Shown here: positions 18,973 to 31,075 of the stretch, piece after piece
How positions within the stretch are numbered: position 1 is the stretch's first letter
Layout of the letters: the number at the start of each line of letters is the position of its first letter
Assembly: GCF_022201045.2 (NCBI RefSeq)
Contig: NC_068558.1
Coordinates: forward strand, 682,001-746,000
Direction of reading: 5' to 3'
Length of the DNA stretch: 64,000 nucleotides
DNA from: Citrus sinensis
Taxonomy: Eukaryota > Streptophyta > Magnoliopsida > Sapindales > Rutaceae
Translations under genes and position numbers: made by a program
Notes under the pieces: generated by a model
Database searches by the model: none
What the model was told of the DNA's origin: nothing
Seen by the model: the letters and a program-made list of their open reading frames with translations, nothing else

Positions 18973-19208
18973 CATATATATCTACTAAGGAGTATACTAA
19001 GTTATTAAAATAAAGAATAAATTAAAAGACAAGTAAAACACACACTCAAGTGTAGTACATTTTGTCTTGTAATCTATTGCAGTATGCGTTTTTTTAATAT
19101 TTTAATTTATCCTTTACTTTAATAACGTAAAAAAAAATCTATGCATACATATATGTGCATTCTTTCTAGAGATGCCCACGTGAAGTGTGGAACATGGGTT
19201 TCACAACA

Positions 19209-19824
19209 GTGTGTTTGACTGTTGTATTAAAACCTCTTATTGCATTAAATTTATACAAGTACATGTTTGGCAAACAAAAAATTACAGTAGCACTGCATTA
19301 ATGGCCCAAGCTGATGCGGCAACTGCCACTTGTTTTTTTTTTGGTTTTGCCCCTTTCGCTTTTGCAACTGCCACTTGACTTTTGCTTAATAATATATATA
19401 TATATATAACTTTTAATTTAATATAATATTATATAATTTTTTATTTTTACATTACAATTATTAAGATAAATTAATAAATATGTAATTTTTTATTCAATAT
19501 TATTATATTATATTTTTTATTTTTACATTATAATTTATTAATAAATTTATAATTAATTATAACTAATAATAAATAGTTAAATATGAATAATATTAATTTA
19601 AAATTAATAATAGTATAAAATATTAATACAATTTAAATATATTAATATAATATATTATAATATTTAATTTAAATTAATTACAAAAAAATTATTACAGTAT
19701 AGTGTAGTACCAAATATTGTATAATATTGTTATAATACACTACTAATGTAATACAATATAATACAATACAAAAGTATTAAAATAATATAATATAACATAA
19801 TATAATACAATGTGTCAAACACAC
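19209..19824. mobile_element. AT-rich MITE with GTGTGTTTGAC terminal inverted repeats, copy 1
   Basis: Starts GTGTGTTTGAC (19209-19219) and ends with its exact inverse GTCAAACACAC (19814-19824). The interior is AT-rich with TAATATAAT-type repeats and no coding potential. Copy 2 at about 42196-42735 has the same kind of ends and interior. The GTGTGTTTGG-like end resembles Tourist/PIF MITEs, but no clear target duplication is visible. Confidence 0.55.
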
Positions 19825-20044
19825 CTTTACAATATTGTAAAATGATTTATAATGTTGTAAAAGGCTTATACATTGTCATGAAATCTCAATTCGCACTTGA
19901 AAATTTTTCTCTATATATAATCTTTCTTAGATGCAGATGTCTGCATCTTTTAAAATATGGGCTTGTTGTGTGTATTATATAGTGTATTAGTTAATTGAAA
20001 AAATTTAACAAAAGCACTAATACACTATATGATGTAGATGGATA

Positions 20045-20046
<2 letters not shown>

Positions 20047-20096
<50 letters not shown>

Positions 20097-20112
20097 GTAT
20101 GTATGTATGTAT
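20047..20112. repeat. Compound microsatellite (CT)n-(AT)n-(GTAT)n
   Basis: A CT run to about 20080 passes directly into AT repeats and then GTAT repeats up to about 20112. A shorter CT/AT compound tract lies at 18940-18973. Confidence 0.9.
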
Positions 20113-20591
20113 ATAGCGTGAGCTTTCAATAAGAAATCTTTGATCATATTAAAAGTCAAATCAAGTTAAAGGATAAAAAAAAATCACATATTTTAATATA
20201 ATTAATAATTTTTAATTAAAAAATTAATATATGTATATACACACACGCACAAGAACGCGTGGGCCAAATGCCATACGCTTTGGGCTTTGACTTTAATCAG
20301 CATAATTAATTTTACTCGTTGATAGAGAATCGAAGAGATGAGCTGCTTGGCTTAGACAATCAATTGGTCTAGAATTGCATGCTGGTTATTTTCCTGTGAG
20401 CATGGCTGTGTGGAGATAACCGCAAGTGCTGTGAAATGAAAGCTTGAAATAAAAGTGGATTATACTCAATAAATAAATATGAGTTTTTAAATAATAATTT
20501 TTATAAACATATCAACAATATTATAGATTTTTTCTTCAAATAAATGTGAGTTGAAACATCATAAATTAACTTCTAAACTACAATTACATGT

Positions 20592-20608
20592 CCCCCCCCC
20601 CCCCCCCC
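20592..20608. repeat. 17-base poly-C tract
   Basis: Uninterrupted C run in AT-rich intergenic DNA, followed by A-rich sequence. Confidence 0.9.
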
Positions 20609-22599
20609 AAAAGATTAAAAAAAAAAACACACAGCTGCTAGCTAGACAGTCTCTGTATATTAGTGTTGAAAGATGAAGCAATTTTGTCTTAGTAGTTGAA
20701 TGGTTTGAATCCAGTGGTAAATTAACCCTTGTCAAAGCTAATAACCTTTGCGATTGTGCACCTTTGAGAAAAATACATGCATGGAATTTAACTGAACGCT
20801 TTCATAACCATTGGTCGAGACTTTGTGGGCAAAACCTATATATATACACCAGCCAATCTGGGTATCCGTAGAATTTTAAATTTTGAAATTTGAACCTTTG
20901 CATGCAAGTAATAAGTAGCAACAACAAATTGAGGTGACATTATAGAAAAGTTAGTACAGTTGACTTCGCTATCGGACGCATGCAATAGCCAATATGAATA
21001 GTAGACTTCATGTTCCCCATCTACTATCGGTAAGAGAAACAACGTATAGCACAAGTCTCTTGCTTAAAAGTTAAAAAGTTAAAATCAGGGATTAATGTTC
21101 TCTCATAATCTAATCATGTTCTGAGCAAATAATTCAATCACTGATTGGTTGTTAATAAATAAAAATATAAAAAAAATTAAATATTACCTATACACTAACA
21201 CTAAAAGACACATGGCAAAAGATTTTTAAAATTTCAGTAGATGATCATGTTCCTAAAATCATATGCAACGTATCATTTTATTATTAAAAAATAATTTCAC
21301 CATTATTTTTTTACTCTTATGATATCAGTAATTTCTTAACGCAGTTATTGATTTGGTAATAAAATGATAAAGATTGAAACATTAAGTTTGCCAAAAAAAA
21401 TTGATGATAAAATGATATGTCAAAAAAAGAAAAAAAAAAGTGATAAAATAATAGTAGCCCGAAGTTAAAACTATCATCATCGTAGTCTCATTCTTATGTT
21501 AAATCGCTTCCTCTAAGTGAATGTGATGATATATATCTTATCAGCCGCTTGCTTCTAGTATTAGTATTACATACCTAGCTATCCGTCAAAATAAATTATT
21601 ATTATTATCATTTCATAGTCTCAAATTAAACTAATTAATATTCACAACTACGTATATACGTTTCCATTATATTTCTGTAGGCAGCACGGTCAAAATTAAA
21701 CTAATTAATTTTACATAACCAATCTAACAATAACATTAGTTAATTAGTTGCATACATACATATCTTCATGAACTAATGATACATAATTAGCTATAAACCT
21801 TAATTTGAAAGGGCGCCATTGAAGTGAATCTGATAAAACTTGTAGAGTTAAAAACACCGCATACTATGAACCTTAATTGAAAGGGTCCTAATTTTCTTTT
21901 TATCCAGACACTCTATTAAACCAACCAATTTTCAATTTAATAGAGCAACTTTAACTAATTATTAAACTACATGGTTTAATAGCGTGCCCACACAAAAAGA
22001 AAAAAAGAAAAAAATGAAGTCATCCACACCTGTGAATGATGTATACACACACACACACACACCATTCATAGGGAAATATGTTATATTTTTAATCTTACTT
22101 TTTCTTTCCTTTTATAATAATGCTTTTCCAACAACATTCTTTGTATTAATTAATTTATGTATAGAAAAGTTGATTAGTAAATTAACCAATAAGTATAAGT
22201 GTGAAAGAACTAGTATTTTTTTGTACTTGTGCAACATCTTACTAATAATCATTTATTAGGAAAATTAATATAAGCCAACTTAAAGCAATGTTTAATATCG
22301 TTACGATAATCTTATTAATGATTATTTTATAAAAATTTAATTTACCAAATTAATTCTAAAAATATATATATTCATCATTTAAAAGTAAAGATAAACCAAA
22401 GGACAATAAAATATACATTCTAATGCAATGTATTTTATCATATAATATAGTGGAATGTGTTTCTTTCTTATCTTTTAATGTATTAGGATGTTATCAGATA
22501 AAGAGAAAGAGTAAAGAAAAGTTAATTATTTTTTCAAGTGAAACTGTTTGGCCATTTCACTTAACCTATTAATTGTGGGCATTCGCAAAAGAAAATAAC

Positions 22600-23484
22600 T
22601 ACACACATAGAGATGGCAATGGGCACCGCCCGCAACGGGTTTGTCATTACCAAACCCAAACCCGCATAAAATTTAAATTACCAAATCCACCCGCAACCCA
22701 CAGCGGGTTTTAATTTTTTTAAAAAAATCCACCCGCAGCGGGTTTTAACAATTACCAAACTTGCAATGGTACCCAATGGATTTTTTGCGGGTTTCCGTAT
22801 TTAAAATCACAAATGTTTAATATATAAATTTATAATAATAACCTCAAATTTCATATAACATACTCAATTTTATATTTAAACAATGTAAATGAAAAATTAA
22901 AATTTCAACATCAATCCAACACAAATTCTCAAATTTAAGTATAAATTACACAAATCCATTAAAAAAACACAAACTAGTATCTAAAAATAATAATTACATT
23001 TCATATTATCATTTAAAACAAGCTCTGAGAGAAGATATTCATTTCATTCACCACCATAAGCACCCATCCAACACAATGCCTATAATAGTAATTAAGATTA
23101 ATATTTTCAAATACTAATTCGAAGGGAAATGCCTTTAGTTTTCTTTAAGTTATGACTTTAGAATGGGAGATGGGCCACATACACAACTTTAAACCTTTGG
23201 CTATTTGGTAGTTTGAATAATGACATTATTTTCTTTATACATTTTTAGATTTAAATTAAATTAAAAATATTTGAAAAAAATATTGTGGGTTTGGTGGATA
23301 TTCATGCGGGTATCCACTGAATATAAGGTTAATACCAAACCCACCCACATCCATGTGTGGGTTTTAGTTTATAATACTAAACCCGCCTGCTACAGGTAAA
23401 ATTACCCGTAGCGGGCGGGTTTTGGCAGGTGGATTTGAGCGGGTTTGTGAGTTTGCGGATACAATTGCCATCTCTATACACACA
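22600..23484 (-). mobile_element. Non-autonomous hAT element, copy 2 (869 bp) with 8-bp TSD
   Basis: The element runs 22608-23476 between perfect 8-bp duplications TACACACA (22600-22607 and 23477-23484). Its ends are TAGAGATGGCAAT and ATTGCCATCTCTA. The whole sequence is the reverse complement of copy 1 at 16853, with scattered substitutions and the same total length of 869 bp. CCCGC/GCGGG motifs again crowd both ends. No coding region. Confidence 0.92.
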
Positions 23485-25257
23485 CACCCCTAGTTGGGTA
23501 GCTACATGTTCAAAAAAAGTTGCAATGTCAATAAGAAATCATCCGTGATAGTGGAGGATATTGTGTGGTATAAATCACTAGAAACTTTTGCATTTTACTT
23601 GGGAATGAACATTTAGGTCCTGTTTGGTAGGAGTGGGCATTTCGGATTTCAATTTCGGTTGCAACAATTTCGAGCTTCAGAATTCACTTAAAATGGGTTC
23701 AAAAATTAGTTCCGTTCAAGTCGAAATTTAGATTGGTTCGATAAGGTTTAAATTGTAACTTTGGGTGTAAAATTAGGTTTGGTTTACCCAAGGCCCCTAA
23801 AGACCTGAAATTGTAATAAAAAGTGACTCGAACTCTATTGAACATGAAGTTATCTGATTTCTTCTTTCTTCTTGAATTTGAACTATAACTTCTACATAAT
23901 CAACGAGTTTGTAATACAGTGGTATTCATGGCCTTGTTACTTTGACAAAGGATTCTCTACAATATTTTAAGCCCATCAAAAAAGAAAAAAAAAATCTCAA
24001 TCTGCTAAATATGGAAATCAAAATACCATGGATTTTAGATGGAAGAAAACTGCGAAGCGAACTTACATTGATGAAGAAGAAAAGTTGTGCGAAGACAATT
24101 TCGAGAGCTTTCCTCTTTCAATTTGGAGCCAGAATTGAGGATTGAAGCCATTAAGCTGGGATTCTTTACAAGAATCAAAGGGGAAAAAAAGTCTTCATGG
24201 GACATAAAAGATGAAACAAGTCCTAAATCTCCACAACCGTCTCTCCAAAACTCAAAACATAATTGGAAAATAATGTATTAATAATATGAAACACGGAACA
24301 ACAATAGTAGTTTCCTCTTAATCACAACTACAAGTGAAGAGCTACGACACCGACGAGATGGAAGCTGCAGTAACTGAGCGCCGTTACTGTAAGAGAGTAA
24401 CAATGACAAGGGGCGCTGACGGGCTGATTGCTGAAAGTGACGACTGGTGGCAGCGTGAAGCGACCGACGGCAACAGCAGCTAGTGAGGGAGAGATAAGTT
24501 TGGCGGTAACTAGTATTTTTAATTTTGACTTTTGAGGAAGAAATGGGATTGAGTTTTCATGTCAACAATTTTTTTTTAAGCGTAATGCGATCAGGTATGA
24601 TATTCAGTTTGATTACGAATTGAAACTGATCGATTTTTAAGATCAAATCAAATTCAACCGAAAATTGAAATTAGTTTTGACGTTGGTTCAACTTAGATTA
24701 AATATTCACATCAATAACTTTACTTATTGATATTGAGATTAAACAGATTTACTTTAAAAATTACAATATTAAAATATTTAATTAACATTATTTACTATGA
24801 ATTATTGATAAATTATTTATTTTCATCCTAAAAAAATTATAATATCTTTATTATTTTTATTAAAAATATTATTTAAAACTCATATATATTTATCAGATAC
24901 TTTTAATTTTTATTTTGTATTCACTAGTCAGTACGTGAGGGCTCTAACGTTCATGTGCAAGCATCAAAACGCATGGAAAGTAGCCCTAAACGACATGGTT
25001 ACTGTAAGCGGCGAGCACAAACCAAAAGCCAATTGAGTATTTATTTATTTACCCACCAGAAAGGACTGGCAGTTACTTTTACCGTTACTCTGATGAAATT
25101 TACGAAATTGCACCAGAAACACACAATTACCATATCACCCTTTCCTCATCATCAATTTGTTGGTCTGAAGATCCCAACCTTCCTGTCGGTTGCGAGTGGT
25201 AACAAGTTCCAGTCTTTCACTCACTTCTCTCTAAAATTAAAAACTCTCTCTCACTTT
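23485..25257. other. Intergenic region upstream of the CMU/KLCR gene
   Basis: No gene recognised. The sequence near 23632 (TAGGAGTGGGCATTTCGG) looks like one end of another hAT-type element, but no matching far end was found. Short reading frames at 23942-24281 and 24955-25575 show no family resemblance. From about 25060 it is probably promoter. Confidence 0.4.
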
Positions 25258-25266
25258 TATATAAAA
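25258..25266 (+). promoter_or_regulatory. Possible TATA box of the CMU/KLCR gene
   Basis: TATATAAAA lies 59 bp before the start codon after a CT-rich patch. This would give a leader of only about 30 nt, so it may instead lie inside a longer leader. Confidence 0.35.
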
Positions 25267-25324
25267 AGTTCACCAAACTTGTACTCTCATTTCGATCCGA
25301 AATTCAAAACCCCAACTCGAGACC

Positions 25325-28301
25325 ATGCCCGGTTTAGTTTCCGTCAAAACTCCACCGGACGCTCCGCCTCCTCGAATCACCGTTCCGGAGCCCCGACCGG
25401 AGCCCCCAACGACTCCAGTTCCGCGCCCCAAGCCTCCCTCCCCCTCTCCCTCATCCCGATCGAAGGCCACCCCAAGCCCGACCCAATCACGAAACAAGAA
25501 ACCGCCCCCGGATTTCACCGACGCGTCCCTCGACAACCCCGATCTCGGCCCGTTTCTTTTAAAACTCGCTCGTGATACGATTGCCTCCGGCGAAGGCCCG
25601 AGTAAGGCTTTAGACTACGCAATCCGAGCTTCCAAGTCGTTCGAGCGTTGCGCCGCGGCTGAAGCCGAGCCGAGCCTTGACTACGCAATGAGCTTGCACG
25701 TGCTGGCTGCGATTTATTGTAGTCTAGGAAAGTTCGAGGAAGCTGTACCAGCTCTGGAGAAAGCCATTTCGGTGCCGGACGTCACGCGCGGTGCGGATCA
25801 CGCGCTGGCCAAGTTTTCTGGGTATATGCAGTTGGGTGACACGTGTTCGATGCTGGGGCAAGTTGATCGGTCGATTGGTTGTTACGAGGAAGGATTGAAG
25901 ATTCAGATCGAAGCCTTGGGAGAGACGGATCCTAGAGTTGGAGAGACTTGCAGGTTTCTGTTTTTTCCTTAAAAAAATAAATCTTTTGGTTGGATTTTAT
26001 GATTCTAATAAATTTCGTAATTTGAAATTAACACATTTACAAAGATTTGGAGTGGGAATTTGTCTTTTTTGATAGTATTAGAAAAACAAGGATTAGTGAG
26101 AATATTCTTAAAATTTCAAAAATTTGGGAAACTCAGTGTTTTCTTAGGGGAAAAAGGGGACCGCAATTGTGTCCCAAGTTCTGTTATGATTGTTCAATTA
26201 CTGTAGTGAAATGAATGTACTGGAATGGTTAGGTGGAACATTTATGTTTGGTTTGGATCTGTGGAATCTTGAAGAAATGGAAAGTTGAAATTTTGAAATT
26301 GACTGCATATTAAGGTTTGCATTATTTTTACAGTTTCAGGGTTATGCATTTGCAGCTTTTTGTTGCAGTGCACAAATCAATCAAAGATCTGAGAAGCCTT
26401 TGAAAGTTAATATTGCTGTTTGTTAAAGCTGAAAATTTTTATGGGATTAAGTTCTTGAATATTTCACTGAATGTTTAATGTTGGCTGTACATTGCTTGAT
26501 TAAATTAATGTTTGCAATTCAGAAGGAAAAGTGATATTACATTTTTTTTTTTTTTTTGGGAGAGGAAAAGTGATATTACATCTTGATACTTAATATAACA
26601 GATACTTGGCCGAGGCTCATGTTCAAGCAATGCAGTTTGATAAAGCTGAAGAATTGTGCAAGAAAACTCTTGAAATTCATCGTGCACATAGTGAGCCTGC
26701 ATCTCTTGAAGAGTCTGCTGACCGCAGATTGATGGCTCTCATATGTGAGGCAAAGGGAGATTATGAAGCAGCTCTAGAGCACCTTGTCTTGGCCAGCATG
26801 GCAATGATTGCGAATGGACAAGATAATGAGGTTGCTGCTATTGATGTTAGCATTGGCAACATTTACCTGTCGCTATGCCGCTTTGATGAGGCTGTCTTCT
26901 CTTACCAAAAGGCTCTCACCGTCTTCAAGTCCTCAAAGGGTGACAATCACCCTTCGGTTGCCTCTGTCTTTGTGCGCCTTGCTGATCTATACCACAGGAC
27001 TGGAAAGCTCCGTGAGTCGAAATCCTATTGTGAGAATGCCCTGAGAATATATGCGAGACCTGTGCCTGGAACCACAGCTGAAGAGATTGCTGGTGGGTTG
27101 ACGGAAATTTCAGCCATTTATGAGTCTGTAGATGAGCCTGAGGAGGCACTGAAGCTCTTGCAGAGGGCAATGAAGTTATTGGAGGATAAACCAGGACAGC
27201 AAAGCACAATTGCTGGAATAGAAGCACGGATGGGTGTAATGTTTTACATGGTTGGGAGGTATGAAGAAGCAAGGAGTTCTTTTGAGAGTGCTATAGCAAA
27301 ACTTAGAGCAAGTGGGGAAAGGAAGTCGGCTTTTTTCGGAGTTGTGTTGAACCAGATGGGATTGGCTTGTGTCCAGTTGTTCAAGATAGACGAGGCTGCT
27401 GAGTTGTTCGAAGAAGCAAGGGCAATTCTGGAACAGGAGTGTGGGCCATGTCACCAAGATACCCTTGGAGTATATAGCAATCTTGCAGCAACATATGATG
27501 CTATGGGAAGGTATTAATCTTTCAATACTATTCCCTTTTTTTGTCTGTTTTCTTTGGACCACCTTTAAGAAAATTATTAATTGGCTTTGACCTGGCTTGT
27601 ATTAGTTGTAATTAATTTGATAGCATCATGATGAGGATTGTGTTTGTATCTTTTCATATCTCCTGATATTTATTGAATATCTGCATCCGCATAAAGGAAA
27701 CTGACATCTATATCATGAGAACTGAATATCCTAGTTCCCCGAGTATTCAGTAACAGAAAAAAATTCTCTATGGAGGTATTGACCAAATTATTTAAACTTG
27801 TATTCCCTTTCTTCAACCATTTGGACAATTAAAATGATGGCAGAGTTTAATAATTTGAGTTATGATAGGCTGGACTATATTCCTTATCAGTCCTTACGTG
27901 GTCATACATTCATGTCATTAGTGGATGGCTTATGCATGATTTTCCTTCCATAATTTTTTGCTCTATGTCATTGCAGCCTGGTGACACATGTTGCATTAAT
28001 GTGTTTGGTACTCCAAAAGTCAAAAATTTGTCTGATTTGAGCTGTATTTTGATGAAATTACTGCAGAGTAGCAGATGCCATTGAGATCTTGGAGCATGTT
28101 CTTAAACTGAGAGAGGAACAGCTTGGAATTGCGAATCCTGATTTTGAGGACGAGAAGAACCGGTTAGCTGAACTTCTTAAAGAAGCTGGCAGGGCACGCA
28201 ATAGAAAAGCAAAATCACTGGAAAATCTCATTGATCCCAACTCAAGGAGGACAAAGAAAGAAGCCACAAAGAGATGGCCAGGCTTGGGTTTTAGAATTTG
28301 A
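25325..28301 (+). CDS. KLCR: CMU / kinesin light chain-related TPR protein, 3 exons
   Basis: Cytoplasmic microtubule-side protein of the KLCR/CMU family, which keeps microtubules in place against the force of moving cellulose synthase complexes and links with IQD proteins. Exons 25325-25953, 26602-27510, 28067-28301; phases close (ETC-R-YLAEA and AMG-R-VADAIE), 590 aa. Residues 1-60 are a Pro/Ser/Arg-rich disordered head beginning MPGLVSVKTPPDAPP. TPR repeats with kinesin-light-chain character fill about 85-540. A basic tail ends KKEATKRWPGLGFRI. The start Met agrees with the family's conserved beginning. Which paralogue (CMU1, 2 or 3) is not decided. Confidence 0.93.
26524..26581 (-). repeat. 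19-bp direct repeats flanking a poly-T insert inside a KLCR intron
   Basis: AGGAAAAGTGATATTACAT occurs at 26524-26542 and again at 26563-26581, identical. The 20 bases between are a T run plus GGGAG. This is the footprint expected of a retroposition event so 5'-truncated that little but the poly-A tail (here as T) was inserted. It lies close to the acceptor at 26601. Confidence 0.6.
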
Positions 28302-31041
28302 AAAAAAAAAAAGAAGACATTATCTTCATCACTTCGACTTTCCAGAAGTGCACGCTTTGTAACATAGAATTTCATTTATGTATAGTGTTCAATGTTGTAA
28401 TTTGGTGAGGTTTCCTGTTTTTTTAAAGCTTTGAGATCCCATTGGTTTTCTTCTTTTTTTTCTTCTTTAAATTGTTTTATTTGAATGTCCGTGTTGTACC
28501 CTTAAAATTATTGGCTGAAAATGAACAATCATCAGAGTGAATAAATTCCTGATTCATGTTTTGATGGCTTCGTTTTTAGGAACTTAACAGTCCGCTAAAG
28601 ATGAGCCAAAACGAGATCCTGACCTTACATGTCAGTTATTCATTTTCACTAAAAATTGACCTTACATGTCAGTTGCTCATTTTCACACAATTTTTTTTAG
28701 GATGTAAGTAACACTAAATGTGACCTTAGGTAAACCACTGTTTTTATTATTAGTAATGTTAGGAACAAACTTTTTATTATAAGTAATGATAAAAATTTTA
28801 AATCTCAAAATTACAACTAATTAATTTCTTTCTCTTTCTACTCACGATTCTATAGATTTTCTCTACTCTCATATTTCTGCAAACAAAACTTTCTATTTAA
28901 CTGTCTTTTCGGTTCTTTTTTTTTTTTTTTTTGCCTTTCTTAGTAAATAATAATCTTTATTTCATGCCTTAGAAGACTCGTCACTATCTCAGTTGTGCTA
29001 CCATAGCCTCTAGGGAAATTATAATAAAATTTACACCCAGTAACTCTTCCTCGGCTAGGCTTGAGAAGAAGAATAGGTGAGCAAGTATTAGTAGCATAGC
29101 AAAAATGCATTTCTCATCATTAATACGGTTTTCGCAGTAATTGTGTCCTCTCGGGATAATTGACGACTGCATCTTTAATGGTAAAATCAGTGAGGACCTG
29201 AAGAGATAATGGTCTACTTTGCTGTGGAAGTCAAGTGGTTTGAGTTCACTTATCTCCAACTCATGAACTTAGCCAATACAAAGCTCTATGAATGTCATAG
29301 CACCCAATTTTCCCGATTCAGTAGCTTGATCTATGGTTTATCATTTACGGGCGTTGATAAGATACTCATATAAGATTTTTTTTTAATATATTCATTACCT
29401 TTTTTTCATTGGTAAAGATTAATTTTTTTATGTTAATTAACTTTCTTGTCTGATAAAAATTTGTTGATGTTTATTTTTTTAATAACAACTATTCCTCCTC
29501 TTAATTTATGATAACTTATAATGAACTAATTATTTACAATTAAAAGAAAATATTTGAAAGAATTGATGAGAATGAAAAGAGAAAAAATGATTAATAAATA
29601 ATTTTATCAAAAATTATTTTGACAATAAAATTCTTAATTAAAAAGATGGTGTAGAGAGAAAATTAGTAAGTTCAAATAACCCTCCCTTATTTTTTTAATA
29701 TCACTATTTATCGTCGACAAGAGATTTTATGTAAGGAAAATACTTGGTGTAGAGAAGCACAAGAGAAAGACGAGAGAAACAATAAAGAAAGGGATAGAGA
29801 GAGAGAGAGAGAGAGCAAAATTCTCTCGTCTTTCTCTCATGCTTCTCTCTCTCTCTAGCACTACTCTTTATGTAATCTTTTTCTGAAAATTAGTGGGGAA
29901 TCAAATAAAATTGATTACAATTATTATTGCTTAGTTGTAACTGGACAAGAATAGTTAGCGTTTCTTTATAATTTCTTCTGTCACTGTTTATGATGTAAAT
30001 TTATTTTATCATTTATAATTTCTTTATATTTATGATTGATATTTATACCCATAAATTAATATTCTTGGTTCTAGAAAATGAAGAAGAAACAAGAGGATGA
30101 CAAGGAATGAAATTTAATTCGGAATCTTAATGCAATACATTGTATTAGTGGTACCGATCCAAAATTACTTAATTTGTGGAACCTGTGACCTGTAGGTGAT
30201 AATATTCCTGCTTCTTATTTCCATTTTCATGCAAGTATTCATCTTCATTTCTTGAGCACTATCATGATCATCAATTCATACCGTCAAATTGTGATTCCTT
30301 ATCAGAATTTGATTCAGTACTGGCCCAGAGGCAGAGGAATATATTAACACGTTTAAGCAGCACCATTGACATTTGCTTTCCCCTGTTTACCGATGGAGAC
30401 TAAAACCTTCTGCCCACCAGTCTTGGACAGCTAGCTCTCTTCTGAAACTGTTTTCGAACTTTGAAAGATGCAAAAATATGGTGATGAATGTGATAAGCTT
30501 TTTCTTTTTCAAGATATTATATGTAATGTAATTGATAATTTGCTGATCTCAGGGAAGCATCCATTCCGTTGTGACAAGTGTAACAAGCAGTCCAATTAGC
30601 ATTAAGGTAGGGAGCGGAATCGCTTTTTGCCTGATGAGTTCAGCAAAAATTGTTAGGATGAAGAATTAGCTTTTGACCTTTTCCAGCCCTTGAAGATAAG
30701 AGTTTTTCTTTTTTCCTTTTTTTTTCCCCCAAAAGTTGAGCCCTCCTAATCTCTTGTTCATGGAATAGTAACTAAACCCAATCTCTTGCTAGCTGCTAAT
30801 AATGTATCTAATTTGTTTAGTAATTCACTTTTGTTTAATAGAATCAATATGAGTTTAAGATCTAATTTCGGTGATGATGGGCAGTTTTTTTAAGACTAAA
30901 GTTTTAAGTTCGAACTTTACAAGTATGTGTGAGTTAAATAAAAATAAATAAAATAAAATCATGAGTTTGAGTCTCTTTACATTCATTTTTTTCTTTCAAA
31001 AAATTTAGAAACAGTAAATATCTCTTCAATATTAGTAGAGT

Positions 31042-31075
<34 letters not shown>

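Larger units (their letters stand above)
17730..22599. other. AT-rich intergenic region between the two hAT copies
   Basis: No convincing gene. It contains an (AT)n tract (18542-18590), CT/AT compound microsatellites (18940-18973 and 20047-20112), an AT-rich MITE (19209-19824), small perfect hairpins near 19929-19949 and 19974-20034, a poly-C run (20592-20608) and an AC repeat (22046-22062). The short reading frames are accidental. Confidence 0.55.

Noticed and set aside
23632-24690. Possible hAT-type element starting TAGGAGTGGGCATTTCGG
   Set aside because: No matching far end (TGCCCACTCCTA-like) found within reach; too weak to annotate.
24955-25575. 206-codon ORF overlapping the start of the KLCR gene
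   Set aside because: It is an out-of-frame shadow of the Pro-rich first exon; the 25325 frame gives the conserved family start.
30555-30600. Translation with HPFRCDKCNK, resembling a zinc-finger piece
   Set aside because: Only about 15 residues long before a stop, without a second Cys/His pair; chance cannot be excluded.
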